DNA of 16,320 nucleotides, taken from positions 1 through 16,320 of the forward strand of contig NZ_JALXVH010000053.1 in the NCBI RefSeq assembly GCF_025149945.1. Reading direction: 5' to 3'. The stretch comes from Kocuria sp. p3-SID1428 (GTDB lineage: Bacteria; Actinomycetota; Actinomycetes; Actinomycetales; Micrococcaceae). The notes under the pieces are model-generated. The model was not told the DNA's origin. It made no database searches and worked only from the letters and a program-made list of their open reading frames with translations. The translations under genes were made by a program, and so were the position numbers. Below are positions 1 through 7,201 of the stretch, in pieces (position 1 is the stretch's first letter; the number at the start of each line of letters is the position of its first letter).

Positions 1-991
1 AGTCCTTCTTGGCCTCCGGGTTGACCGGGTAGGGCGGGACGTCGCCGGCGGCGATCGCGATCGCGTTCTCGGCGCACATCTCGCCCATGCGCGCCCGGGC
101 CGACTTCTCAGCCGAGCCGATGTGCGGCAGCAGATAGGCGTTGGGCAGATCGATCAGACCCGGCTCGAGCACCGGCTCGTTCTCGAAGACGTCCAGCCCG
201 GCGGCCGAGATCTCGCCGTCCTGCAGCGCGGCCACGAGCGCCTTCTCGTGCACCACCGGTCCGCGGGCGGTGTTGACCAGCACCGCGGTGGGCTTCATGG
301 CCGCGAGCTCCTTCTGGCCGATCAGATGCCGGGTGCCGTCGCTGAGCGGGACGTGCAGGGAGACGTGATCGGAGGTCTCGAGCAGCTCCTGGAACGGGAC
401 CTGCTTCACCTTGCCGGCCAGATCGCCGAGCTCGTCGTCGGAGACCTCACGGTCCTCGGGGGCGCGCTGGACGAACACGACCTCCATGCCGAAGGCCAGG
501 GCGCGGCGGGCCATGGCCTTGCCGATCCGCCCCAGGCCCACGATGCCCAGGCGGGTGCCGGAGACGTCCTCGGAGAGCTTCTCGTTCGGCGCCAGCGGTT
601 GGAACTGCCCGCCGCTCTCGCGCACGATCTGCTGCATCTCGTAGGCGCGACGGGCCGCGCCCAGCAGCAGGAGCATGGCGATGTTCGCCGTGGGATCCGT
701 GACCGCATCCGGGGTGTTGCCGATCAGCAGGCCGTGCTCGGTGGCGGCGTCGACGTCGAAGTTGTTGAAGCCCACGCCGAAGTTCGCGAAGCCCTTCACC
801 TTGGCTCGGGACATGAGGTCGGCGTCGACCTTCTGGGACAGCTGCTGGATCACGGCGTCGTACTCGCCGCCGCTGATCGCTGCGTCGAAGTCCTCGGGGG
901 AGATCCCCTCGATGACCTCGAGCTCACCGGCCTCGCGCAGCATGTCCTCGGCGGGGCCGGGGACGGTGAACGTGCACAGGAACTTCGGCAT
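1..991 (-). CDS. D-2-hydroxyacid dehydrogenase, glyoxylate/hydroxypyruvate reductase type (3' end outside window)
   Basis: NAD(P)H-dependent reductase of 2-oxoacids in the cytoplasm; the closest family look is glyoxylate/hydroxypyruvate reductase (D-glycerate dehydrogenase). The 330 residues visible run from ATG at 991-989 off the left edge with no stop, so only a short C-terminal tail is missing. The Rossmann motif GLGRIGKA is at residues 152-159. The catalytic triad of the family is present as R243 (NTARGP), E272 (FENEP) and H290 (LLPHIG); the 29- and 18-residue spacings match those I recall for characterised glyoxylate reductases. The substrate loop FGVGFNNFDVDAAT is at about 71-84. The start is supported by GAGGAAG four bases upstream. 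The gene stands alone, about 390 bp downstream of sodA. The exact substrate (glyoxylate, hydroxypyruvate or phenylpyruvate) cannot be told from sequence; the family call is secure. Confidence 0.93.
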   Translation of the reverse strand, partial: MPKFLCTFTVPGPAEDMLREAGELEVIEGISPEDFDAAISGGEYDAVIQQLSQKVDADLMSRAKVKGFANFGVGFNNFDVDAATEHGLLIGNTPDAVTDPTANIAMLLLLGAARRAYEMQQIVRESGGQFQPLAPNEKLSEDVSGTRLGIVGLGRIGKAMARRALAFGMEVVFVQRAPEDREVSDDELGDLAGKVKQVPFQELLETSDHVSLHVPLSDGTRHLIGQKELAAMKPTAVLVNTARGPVVHEKALVAALQDGEISAAGLDVFENEPVLEPGLIDLPNAYLLPHIGSAEKSARARMGEMCAENAIAIAAGDVPPYPVNPEAKKD

Positions 992-995
992 GGGG

Positions 996-1002
996 CTTCC
1001 TC
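996..1002 (-). promoter_or_regulatory. Ribosome binding site of the hydroxyacid dehydrogenase
   Basis: GAGGAAG on the minus strand, four bases before ATG at 991. It fixes this start over other in-frame choices. Confidence 0.7.
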
Positions 1003-1150
1003 TCGACGGGCTCTCGACGCACGGGCCAGGGGTTTCCGCTGAGACCAGCGCTCGCGTGCGGCCCGTGTCACACGCATGCTTCCCATCGTCGCCCGGAACC
1101 GCGCTCGAGTCCACCGCGCACCCGTCGTCGGCGCCAGCCACCTGCGCCCC

Positions 1151-1247
1151 GCGCCGAGATCCCGCTTCCGTGCGCCCAGAGTGCCGAGATCACGCTTCCG
1201 TGCACCGAATCGGCGATCTGGCGCATTTGAGCATGATCTCGGCGCAC
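1151..1247. repeat. Direct and inverted intergenic repeat cluster
   Basis: Two 26-bp direct copies lie 30 bp apart, at 1151-1176 and 1181-1206, with 23 of 26 bases identical; the shared core is GCCGAGATC followed by CGCTTCCGTGC. An inverted copy of the core, TGATCTCGGCGCAC, is at 1234-1247, and a weaker inverted copy, GATCTGGCGCA, is at 1215-1225. GCCGAGATCA (1183-1192) and TGATCTCGGC (1234-1243) can pair perfectly over 10 bp. The cluster lies in the spacer between the dehydrogenase start and the sodA terminator. It looks like a dispersed intergenic element, but no second genomic site is available here to prove that. Confidence 0.65.
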
Positions 1248-1288
1248 CACCTCGCTGCGCCTACAAGGCGGGGGCCCGGGCATGGCAG

Positions 1289-1319
1289 CGCCCCCGTGCC
1301 CGAAGGGGCGACGGGGGCG
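1289..1319 (-). terminator. Probable sodA transcription terminator hairpin
   Basis: CGCCCCCGT (1289-1297) and ACGGGGGCG (1311-1319) form a perfect 9-bp stem. It continues inward as GCCC/GGGC around the loop GAAG, with one bulged G at 1310. It starts 64 bp beyond the sodA stop, in the transcribed direction. No T tract follows, which is common for terminators in high-GC actinobacteria. The rest of 992-1382 holds the repeat cluster and no convincing gene. Confidence 0.6.
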
Positions 1320-1382
1320 GTGCGGGCGGACTCGGCCGCGCTCAGGCGGTCGGAGTCAGCTGCTGTTCGGAGACGGTCGGTC

Positions 1383-2003
1383 TCAGACGAGCGAGGAAGC
1401 GCCGGCGCGGGCCTTCTCGAGGCGCTGGGCGACGTCCTCCCAGTTGACGACGTTCCACCAGGCCTTGACGTAGTCCGGCTTCACGTTCTGGTAGTCCAGG
1501 TAGAAGGCGTGCTCCCACATGTCCAGCTGCAGCAGCGGGAACGTGGCGACGGGGACGCCGTTCTGCTGGTCGTACATCTGCTCGATCACCAGGTTGCCGG
1601 CGATCGGCTCGTAGGCCAGGATCGCCCAGCCGGAGCCCTGGATCGTGGTGGCCACAGCGGTGAACTGCGCCTGGAAGTTCTCGAACGAACCGAAGGCGTC
1701 GTCGATCGCGGAAGCCAGCTCGCCGGTGGGCTTGTCGCCGCCGTCCGGGGACATGTTCTTCCAGAAGATCGAGTGGTTGATGTGGCCGCCCAGGTTGAAC
1801 TGGAGGTCCTTGGAGAGCTTGGCGGCACCGGCGGCGTCGCCGTTGGCGCGGGCCTCCTCCATGGACTCGAGGGCCTTGTTGGCCGCGGTCACGTAGGTGT
1901 TGTGGTGCTTGTCGTGGTGCAGCTCCATGATCCGACCGGAGATGTGCGGCTCCAGTGCGGCGAAATCATAGGGCAGATCGGGCAGAACGAACTTCTCAGC
2001 CAT
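1383..2003 (-). CDS. sodA: Superoxide dismutase, Mn type
   Basis: Converts superoxide to hydrogen peroxide and oxygen; 206 residues, normal length for a cytoplasmic Fe/Mn SOD, with no signal peptide. The N-terminal helical hairpin domain (about 1-90) carries LPDLPYDFAALEPHISG and HHDKHHNTYV. The C-terminal alpha/beta domain carries the signature DMWEHAFY. Metal ligands by alignment to human MnSOD are H29, H77, D161 and H165, and the gateway tyrosine is Y37. Glycines at 72-73 before HINH, together with Gln at 146/147, point to manganese rather than iron specificity. GGAAGGAAG just upstream of the ATG supports the start. It has its own promoter and a downstream hairpin, so it is probably monocistronic. 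Confidence 0.97.
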   Translation of the reverse strand: MAEKFVLPDLPYDFAALEPHISGRIMELHHDKHHNTYVTAANKALESMEEARANGDAAGAAKLSKDLQFNLGGHINHSIFWKNMSPDGGDKPTGELASAIDDAFGSFENFQAQFTAVATTIQGSGWAILAYEPIAGNLVIEQMYDQQNGVPVATFPLLQLDMWEHAFYLDYQNVKPDYVKAWWNVVNWEDVAQRLEKARAGASSLV

Positions 2004-2007
2004 GAGA

Positions 2008-2016
2008 CTTCCTTCC
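2008..2016 (-). promoter_or_regulatory. sodA: sodA ribosome binding site
   Basis: GGAAGGAAG on the minus strand, ending four bases before the ATG at 2003. Confidence 0.7.
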
Positions 2017-2036
2017 TTCGTCGAGATGACCCTTCT

Positions 2037-2065
2037 ATCCAATAGATCTGAGTCACTCAGGTCAA
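2037..2065 (-). promoter_or_regulatory. sodA: sodA promoter with palindromic operator in the spacer
   Basis: On the minus strand, TTGACC (2065-2060) and TTGGAT (2042-2037) are separated by exactly 17 bp, a good fit for a vegetative sigma promoter with a start near 2030 and a leader of about 27 nt. The spacer contains the perfect palindrome CTGAGT-C-ACTCAG at 2048-2060, placed where a bound protein would block polymerase. The palindrome does not resemble a DtxR/IdeR box, so the regulator is unknown. Confidence 0.6.
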
Positions 2066-2071
2066 GGCAGT

Positions 2072-2107
2072 TCAGCCAAGGGCTGAGACGGAACCTCAGC
2101 GTGCTGA
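2072..2107 (-). terminator. Inverted repeats after the GH13 gene, possible weak terminator
   Basis: Directly downstream of the GH13 stop on the minus strand are TCAGC-AC-GCTGA (2107-2096) and TCAGCC-CTT-GGCTGA (2086-2072). Both are perfect but short. They lie between the GH13 stop and the sodA promoter, so they could end GH13 transcription or bind a regulator. No T run is present. Confidence 0.35.
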
Positions 2108-4255
2108 TCAGCGGGGGATGACGCGGATCCAGGCCCAGCCGTGGGCCTCGAGCAGGACGCCCTCGCGCAGGTCGATCTCGACGTCGTCGCGCAGCCGCGT
2201 GGCGCGCGGCAGGAAGCCCGACAGTGTCTGCCCGGTCACGAACTGGGCCCAGTCCGAGAAGTTCGCCAGGCACAGGACGACGGTCTGGGGCAGCTCCCCC
2301 TCGGGGTGCGGGCCCACGCGCTGGAGCCCGAGCACGGCGGGATTGCGGGTGTCGAAGTCGATGACCTCCTGGCCCTCGAACTCGGGGGCGGCCGCTCGCA
2401 TCTCGGCCAGGCGGCGGATGGTGCCGTAGACCTGCCCGGCGGTTGCGAAGAGGTCGTGGCGGCTCTCGAGCGCCGAGGCCTCGAGCCGCGGCCGGTGCAG
2501 CCAGCGGGGGTCGTGGCCGTGGCCGGGCTCGCGCGCCCAGTCGTCGTCGTTGAGCACGGCGAGCTCGTCGCCCAGCCACAGCTCGGGCACTCCGCTCAGG
2601 CTGAAGGCGACCGCGTGGGCCAGCAGCAGGCGCGCGGCACCAGCACCGGGCTCCTCGCGGAGGCCGCTGAGCGAGGCCGACGTGCCGCAGACCCCGTGCT
2701 CCGTGCGCACGCACCCGGACTCGGCCGCGAAGGCCCCGGGGAAGTCGCCGGTGTAGAACCGCTCCAGGAACTCGCGATGGGCCTGCGGGTCGGTCTCCTC
2801 GGGGACATCCTGGGGGCCGAAAGCCCAGCTCAGGGCGTCGTGCTGACGCACCGGCAGCAGCCGCCCGGTGCTCGCCTCGGAACCGGCCTGCGGGACCGCG
2901 CGCTCGAGCATCTCGACGCTGCGGGTGGCCAGCGCGCTCCAGATCAGCGACGTCCGCCCCAGCCCCTGACCCACCGGCGCACCGTCGGCGCGGGCATCCT
3001 CGAGATCCTGGGTCTCCAGCACGCTCGAGGGCGCGGCGATGCGCAGCACCTCGGCCAGAGCCTCCAGGACCAGCAGGCCTCGGCGATGCGACTCGCCGGC
3101 GTCGTCGCCGTTCCACAGGCGAATGGCGGCATCGACGCGCAGCACCCGGGCACCCAGCCCGGCCACATGCAGCAGCTCGCCGACCATGCACAGCAGCACG
3201 TGCGGGGAGGTCCAGTCCAGATCCCACTGCTCCGGCGCAGCGGTGGAGCGCACGAGCCGGGGATCGAAGCGACTGCCGGGGTTCAGCGGCACCCACTGCC
3301 GGCCCGCGGCCGACCGAGCCTGGGCCTCGCTGAGCGTCAGCGGCCGCGACGAGGCCCGACGGGCCCCCCGACGCACCTGGTACAGACCCTCGAAGTACTC
3401 GCTGCCATCGGCGGCGGCGCGCGCCCACTCGTGATCCGAGGAGGTTCGCGAGGTCACGACGTCGAGCATCAGCGAGATCCCGGCATGCTGCAGGGCCTCG
3501 GCGAGCTCTCGCAGATCCTCGGCGTCGCCCAGGGCGGGGTCGGTCTCACGATGGCTGGACACGGCGAACCCGCCGTCCGGGCGTTCGGGATGCGCCCGGA
3601 AGGGAGGCAGGAGCCGCAGATGCGTGACGCCCAGCTGCTGCAGGTAGGGGATGCGCTCCTGCACGCCGCGGAACCCGCCCGCCCAGCGATCGGCGTAGGC
3701 GGCAGCGGCGAACGAGCGGCGCGAGAGCCACCAGGGCTGCGCGTCCTCCGCCTCCAGATCGGCCTGGCGCAGAGCGCTGGAGCGCGCCTCCCAGGACCCG
3801 GCCAGCACCACAGCCAGATCCCCGACGACGACGGCCAGCTCCTGCGGCTCGACCTGGTCCCCGTAGAGCTCGACGAGGAGCTCGACGAGCCGATCCAGAT
3901 GCTCCTCGGCTCGGCGCCGGAAAGCGGGGGCGTCGGGGAGGCCGGGCAGGGCGTCTTCGAGGCGTGCTCGCATCACCCGCAGCAGATCAGCATGCAACCC
4001 GTGGTCCTGCTCGGAGGGGACCTGCCCAGGGGTCTGCTCTCCGGTGAAGTCCTGCACTGCAGCCCTCAGCGGGGAGGAGTCGACGAGAGCGTCGGGCCGG
4101 CTCAGCGCGGAGGTCCTCAGCTCGCCCTGCGAGGGCTCGAGGGAGAGTCGTCGATGGAGGGCCCCGGAGCCGGCTCCATGGCCGGAGGTGTCGGGGCGAC
4201 CGTCGTCAGGATGGTCGGGTGCGCAGATCGCGAGCTGAGTGATGTCTTCTCCCAA
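2108..4255 (-). CDS. Amylosucrase-like GH13 protein with degenerate active site
   Basis: The sequence follows bacterial amylosucrases (GH13 subfamily 4) over its whole length. There is an N-terminal helical region (about 95-180), then WAGGFRGVQERIPYLQQLGV (192-211), the DGGFAVSSHRETDPALG block (227-243), the barrel, FYTGDFPGAFA (500-510), GDELAVLNDDDW (562-573), RWLHRP (584-589) and a C-terminal beta domain. The nucleophile D375 (RVDA) and H472/D473 (RQHDA) are kept. Region I has SR at 269-270 where the family has NH, and the position of the general acid Glu is Q416 (CAG at 3010-3008). So normal amylosucrase chemistry is doubtful. The start is uncertain: this is the longest frame, from TTG at 4255. 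GTG at 4057-4055, with GAGG nearby, leaves 649 residues, close to the usual length. It could be a regulatory or binding paralogue, or have altered activity. Confidence 0.85.
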   Translation of the reverse strand: MGEDITQLAICAPDHPDDGRPDTSGHGAGSGALHRRLSLEPSQGELRTSALSRPDALVDSSPLRAAVQDFTGEQTPGQVPSEQDHGLHADLLRVMRARLEDALPGLPDAPAFRRRAEEHLDRLVELLVELYGDQVEPQELAVVVGDLAVVLAGSWEARSSALRQADLEAEDAQPWWLSRRSFAAAAYADRWAGGFRGVQERIPYLQQLGVTHLRLLPPFRAHPERPDGGFAVSSHRETDPALGDAEDLRELAEALQHAGISLMLDVVTSRTSSDHEWARAAADGSEYFEGLYQVRRGARRASSRPLTLSEAQARSAAGRQWVPLNPGSRFDPRLVRSTAAPEQWDLDWTSPHVLLCMVGELLHVAGLGARVLRVDAAIRLWNGDDAGESHRRGLLVLEALAEVLRIAAPSSVLETQDLEDARADGAPVGQGLGRTSLIWSALATRSVEMLERAVPQAGSEASTGRLLPVRQHDALSWAFGPQDVPEETDPQAHREFLERFYTGDFPGAFAAESGCVRTEHGVCGTSASLSGLREEPGAGAARLLLAHAVAFSLSGVPELWLGDELAVLNDDDWAREPGHGHDPRWLHRPRLEASALESRHDLFATAGQVYGTIRRLAEMRAAAPEFEGQEVIDFDTRNPAVLGLQRVGPHPEGELPQTVVLCLANFSDWAQFVTGQTLSGFLPRATRLRDDVEIDLREGVLLEAHGWAWIRVIPR

Positions 4256-4511
4256 AGGTCATCCCGCGTGGGCAACGGCGGGAAACGGCTCAGGATCTCC
4301 ATCGACTCCGAGTGCGTGCTGCTGTTCCGAGAAGCGACGCGGGTGCGGCTGCCGCAGGAGGCGTCGAGTCGGGACGCGGCCAGCATAGTCAGCACATAGC
4401 AGGAAGCCACCTCGGCGAAGCGCTGTGACACTGCGGGCGATCCTGGGCACATTCCGGCAGATGACACGGAGGAGGCCGACATCCGCCCACCCGTCCACCG
4501 CCGCCCACAGC

Positions 4512-4886
4512 TGGTCCACACGGTGATCCACAGAATTCTCCACAGACAGTGGATAGTCCACCGCCCCGCTCACAGGTTGTCCACTGAGTTTTCCACAGGG
4601 ATGTGATCGCCGGACGGGGCGACGCGGGTGCCTCAGCAAGCGGCGCACACCAGGAGGACTCTGAACACGCAGGTCAGAGGCTCTTTTTGGACGGCGGTAC
4701 GTGCGGATGAAAGTTCGCATAGCACAGTCGGGCGACGTGCACGAGCCTGTGGATTCCGCCGTCGCACCTGTGGATCACTGGCCTGAGGATGTGGAGAACC
4801 ACATCCACCCCTGGGGAGAACGCACAGACCACGTGGCTGTGGAAGCCGTCAGCATGCCGATCGCGGCGTCCTCAGCCTGTGGAGCG
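4512..4886. repeat. Cluster of DnaA-box-like nonamers
   Basis: Plus-oriented nonamers: TGGTCCACA 4512-4520, TGATCCACA 4524-4532, TTCTCCACA 4536-4544, TTGTCCACT 4577-4585 and TTTTCCACA 4589-4597. Minus-oriented (written as their complement): CTATCCACT 4548-4556, GAATCCACA 4748-4756, TGATCCACA 4769-4777, TTCTCCACA 4790-4798, GCTTCCACA 4838-4846 and CGCTCCACA 4878-4886. Five differ from TTATCCACA at one position only. Almost all left boxes point right and all right boxes point left. The actinobacterial consensus is usually TTGTCCACA. The match is by motif only; DnaA binding is an inference. Confidence 0.65.
4787..4806. other. Perfect 8-bp hairpin downstream of the ABC importer operon
   Basis: GGATGTGG and CCACATCC flank the loop AGAA. 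It lies about 85-105 bp past the operon's last stop and overlaps one DnaA-like box (4790-4798). It may be the operon terminator, though no T tract follows on the minus strand, or part of the DnaA-box structure. Confidence 0.45.
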
Positions 4887-4890
4887 CGCC

Positions 4891-5850
4891 TCAGCCGACC
4901 CGGTATCCGCTGTCCTCCAACCAGCCCTCAGCAGCCTGCCGAGGGGAGATCGCCTGAGTGCCGCTGATCTGCTGATTCATCTCGAGCAGGTCCTCGGTGC
5001 TCAGCTTCTCCGAGACGCCGTCGAGCACCTCCTGCGCTCCGTCGGGCAGGCGCTGCGGGGCCACGAGCGGGATGACCTGCTGCGCGGCGAAGTTGCCGCG
5101 CGGATCCTCGAGCACCACCAGGTCCTCCTCCACGATGGCCGGCGTGGTGGTGAAGATGTCGGCGGCATCGGCGTCACCGCTGGTCAGGGCGTCGACCGTG
5201 AGGGGGCCGCCGGCGTCGTTGATCGGCTCGAAGGAGGCCGGCTCGCAGCCGTAGACGGAAGCCAGGCCATCGAGCCCGTAGGAGCGCTCCTGGAACTCGG
5301 GAGCGCCCGCGAAGGTCATCTCCGCGCACAGCGGGGCGAGGTCCTCGAGGCTGCGCAGGTCGTGCTCCTCGGCGGTGCGGCGCGTGACCACGATCGAGTC
5401 CTTGTTCTGCGCCGAGGCCGGCTCGAGAACCGACAGACCCGTGGGCATGGCCTCGGGCAGCGCCTGCAGGATCTCGTCCTCCCCGGTTGCCGTGGCCTCC
5501 GGGTCGAAGTAGGTCAGCAGGTTGCCCGTGTAGTCCGGGACCGCGTCGATCGAGCCGTCCTGCAGCGCCCCGATATACGCCTCGCGCGCGCCGATGCCCG
5601 GCTCCGTGTCCGCCGCGATGCCCTCGGAGCGCAGGGCCCCGGCGTAGATCTCGGCGATGATCTGGGACTCCGGGAAGTCAGCCGAGCCCACGGTGACGGA
5701 GCCGTCGGGCGTGCTGGCTCCCCCGCCGGTGGCCAGCGGGTCCGAGTTCAGGCCGCAGCCGGTCAGCGCGAGCACGGCCGCAGCACCTGCGACCAGGCCC
5801 GCGCTTCGGCCGCGCCGGCCCCGCGGACGTCGGGGTGCGGGTCCGATCAC
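4891..5850 (-). CDS. Glycine betaine/choline-type ABC transporter substrate-binding lipoprotein
   Basis: Captures a compatible solute (glycine betaine, choline, carnitine or similar) outside the membrane and delivers it to the permeases encoded just upstream. It has 319 residues: an Arg-rich n-region, a hydrophobic stretch (18-30) and the lipobox L29-T30-G31-C32, so it should be lipid-anchored at C32. The mature part is an OpuAC-type periplasmic-binding fold, with VGSADFPESQIIAEIYAGAL (54-73), GAREAYIGALQDGSIDAVP (87-105), DYTGN (106-110) and a C-terminal IFTTTPAIV block (232-240). The start is GTG at 5850, with AGGAGG six bases upstream, and it overlaps the preceding stop as GTGA. The substrate cannot be fixed from sequence; OpuC/OpuB-type binding proteins are the nearest relatives I recognise. 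Confidence 0.92.
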   Translation of the reverse strand: MIGPAPRRPRGRRGRSAGLVAGAAAVLALTGCGLNSDPLATGGGASTPDGSVTVGSADFPESQIIAEIYAGALRSEGIAADTEPGIGAREAYIGALQDGSIDAVPDYTGNLLTYFDPEATATGEDEILQALPEAMPTGLSVLEPASAQNKDSIVVTRRTAEEHDLRSLEDLAPLCAEMTFAGAPEFQERSYGLDGLASVYGCEPASFEPINDAGGPLTVDALTSGDADAADIFTTTPAIVEEDLVVLEDPRGNFAAQQVIPLVAPQRLPDGAQEVLDGVSEKLSTEDLLEMNQQISGTQAISPRQAAEGWLEDSGYRVG

Positions 5851-6527
5851 GAGGTACCTCCTGCGGGACGACGGATTCCAGGTGAGGTGAGCCCGCGCTG
5901 CAGCAGCGAGAGTAGGGCATCGACCAGCAGCGCGAGCACGGCCACGAGCAGCACCGAGCCGAGCATCCGGCCGTAGTCGCGCACCGCGAGCCCGTCGATC
6001 AGGTAGCGGCCCAGACCACCCAGGTTGATGTAGGCGGCCACGGTGGTGGTGGAGATGACCTGCAGGGCCGCGTTGCGCACCCCGCCCATGATCACGGGCA
6101 CGGCCAGGGGCAGCTCCACGCGGGTGAGGACCTGCCACGGGGTCATGCCTTGGGCGATCACGGCGTCGCGGACCCGCGGCGACACCTCGGCCACCCCCAC
6201 GCACGCCGCGCTGAGGATCGGCGGGACGGCCAGGATCACGAGCGCCAGCAGCGGAGGGAGGAGCCCGAGGCCCATGAGCAGCGAGAACAGCGTCAGAAGG
6301 CCCAGGGTCGGCAGGGCGCGCAGGGCTCCGGCCGCGCCGATGACTGCCGCGGCCCCGCGGCCGGTGTGCCCGATCGCAGCCCCGAGCGGGACGGCCAGCA
6401 GCACGGCGATCAGCAGGGTCAGCCCGGAGTACACGAGGTGCTCCAGGATCCGCATGGGGATGCCGGCGTCGCCGCTCCACTGGAGGGGGTCCGACAGCCA
6501 GGACCAGGTCTGCTCGAGAAGGTTCAC
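5847..6527 (-). CDS. Glycine betaine/choline-type ABC transporter permease (second)
   Basis: Inner-membrane channel subunit, 226 residues, with a BPD_transp_1-type permease fold. About five or six hydrophobic helices are visible (about 31-51, 60-80, 84-108, 147-170, 187-208). The cytoplasmic coupling loop that contacts the ATPase runs about 114-149 (EVSPRVRDAVIAQGMTPWQV then LPLAVPVIMGG). The start is GTG at 6527 behind GGGAGGT. Its first bases overlap the preceding permease stop as GTGA, and its own stop overlaps the lipoprotein start the same way, so translation is probably coupled. Unlike the OpuB/OpuC order, in which the binding protein lies between the permeases, here the two permease genes are adjacent. 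Confidence 0.92.
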   Translation of the reverse strand: MNLLEQTWSWLSDPLQWSGDAGIPMRILEHLVYSGLTLLIAVLLAVPLGAAIGHTGRGAAAVIGAAGALRALPTLGLLTLFSLLMGLGLLPPLLALVILAVPPILSAACVGVAEVSPRVRDAVIAQGMTPWQVLTRVELPLAVPVIMGGVRNAALQVISTTTVAAYINLGGLGRYLIDGLAVRDYGRMLGSVLLVAVLALLVDALLSLLQRGLTSPGIRRPAGGTS

Positions 6528-7201
6528 GCCGCACCTCCCGTCGCGGCCGCGCGCACCGGGGCCCCGCGGCCGGGTCGCTGCCAGCGCGTGAGGCTCAGCC
6601 CGAGCAGGCGCAGCAGCTGGTCCAGCACCAGAGCGAGCACCACCGTGAGCACCACGCCCACCGCGATCTCCTCGACGATCCCGCGGCGCAGCCCGTCCGT
6701 GAACAGCGTGCCCAGCGATTGGATGCCGATGACTGCGCCGACCGAGACCATGGAGATGTTGGCCACCAGCGCGGTGCGCACGCCTGCGAGCATCACGGGC
6801 ACGGCCAGCGGCAGCTCGACCGCCCAGAAGCGCTGCCACCGGGTGTGCCCCATCGCGGCGGCGGCCTGGCGCACGTGCGGGTCCACCGAATCGAAGGCAT
6901 CGGCGCACGAGCGCACCAGCAGTGCGATCACATAGAGGCTCAGGGCCACGATCACGTTCCACACGGAGGTGATCAGCGTGCCCAGGATCAGCGGCAGGAG
7001 CACGAACAGGGTCAGCGACGGGATCGTGTAGAGCAGAGCGGCCCCGTTGATCAGCAGCGGACGCAGCCACCGCGACCCCACCGCCGCACGTGCGACAGGG
7101 ATCGACACGAGCAGCCCGATGAGCACGGGCAGGATCGACTGCACCAGGTGCATGAGCAGCAGCTCCCCCACTCGCGGGAGGTTCTCGGGCAGCCAGGTCA
7201 C
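6524..7201 (-). CDS. Glycine betaine/choline-type ABC transporter permease (first)
   Basis: Partner channel subunit, 225 residues. It has an N-terminal helix (about 16-36), hydrophobic segments at about 48-76, 82-99, 131-160 and 180-200, and the coupling loop at about 104-139 (DSVDPHVRQAAAAMGHTRWQ then ELPLAVPVMLAG). It differs from the second permease through most of its length, so the pair should form a heterodimer. The start is GTG at 7201, with AGGGAGG about seven bases upstream. It overlaps the ATPase stop by four bases (GTGA). Confidence 0.92.
   Translation of the reverse strand: MTWLPENLPRVGELLLMHLVQSILPVLIGLLVSIPVARAAVGSRWLRPLLINGAALLYTIPSLTLFVLLPLILGTLITSVWNVIVALSLYVIALLVRSCADAFDSVDPHVRQAAAAMGHTRWQRFWAVELPLAVPVMLAGVRTALVANISMVSVGAVIGIQSLGTLFTDGLRRGIVEEIAVGVVLTVVLALVLDQLLRLLGLSLTRWQRPGRGAPVRAAATGGAA

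Larger units (their letters stand above)
4256..4890. other. Gene-free 635-bp spacer between the ABC importer operon and the GH13 gene
   Basis: No reading frame here looks coding. It holds a two-sided cluster of DnaA-box-like nonamers, an 8-bp perfect hairpin at 4787-4806, and presumably the GH13 promoter, which I could not place. Positions 4600-4740 between the two box clusters show no clear feature apart from a short T run at 4683-4687. Confidence 0.7.

Noticed and set aside
122..1042. Plus-strand frame opposite the hydroxyacid dehydrogenase
   Set aside because: It is antisense to a gene with all catalytic residues and has a low-complexity product.
1151..1206. CRISPR array
   Set aside because: Only two imperfect direct copies at a 30-bp step with a 4-bp spacer, plus inverted copies, and no cas genes.
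1383..3428. Single minus-strand frame joining sodA to upstream sequence
   Set aside because: Only the last 206 codons are SodA. The upstream part is an Arg/Ala/Pro-rich alternative frame of the GH13 gene, not a fusion.
4117..4302. Minus-strand 61-codon frame from ATG 4302 overlapping the GH13 N-terminal extension
   Set aside because: It has a GGAG near the ATG and reasonable codon use, but no recognisable family. It overlaps the uncertain 5' end of GH13, so it is not supported enough to call.
4512..4886. Canonical chromosomal oriC
   Set aside because: None of dnaA, dnaN, recF, gyrB, rpmH or parAB is in the window. The motif cluster is reported, but the oriC label is not supported.
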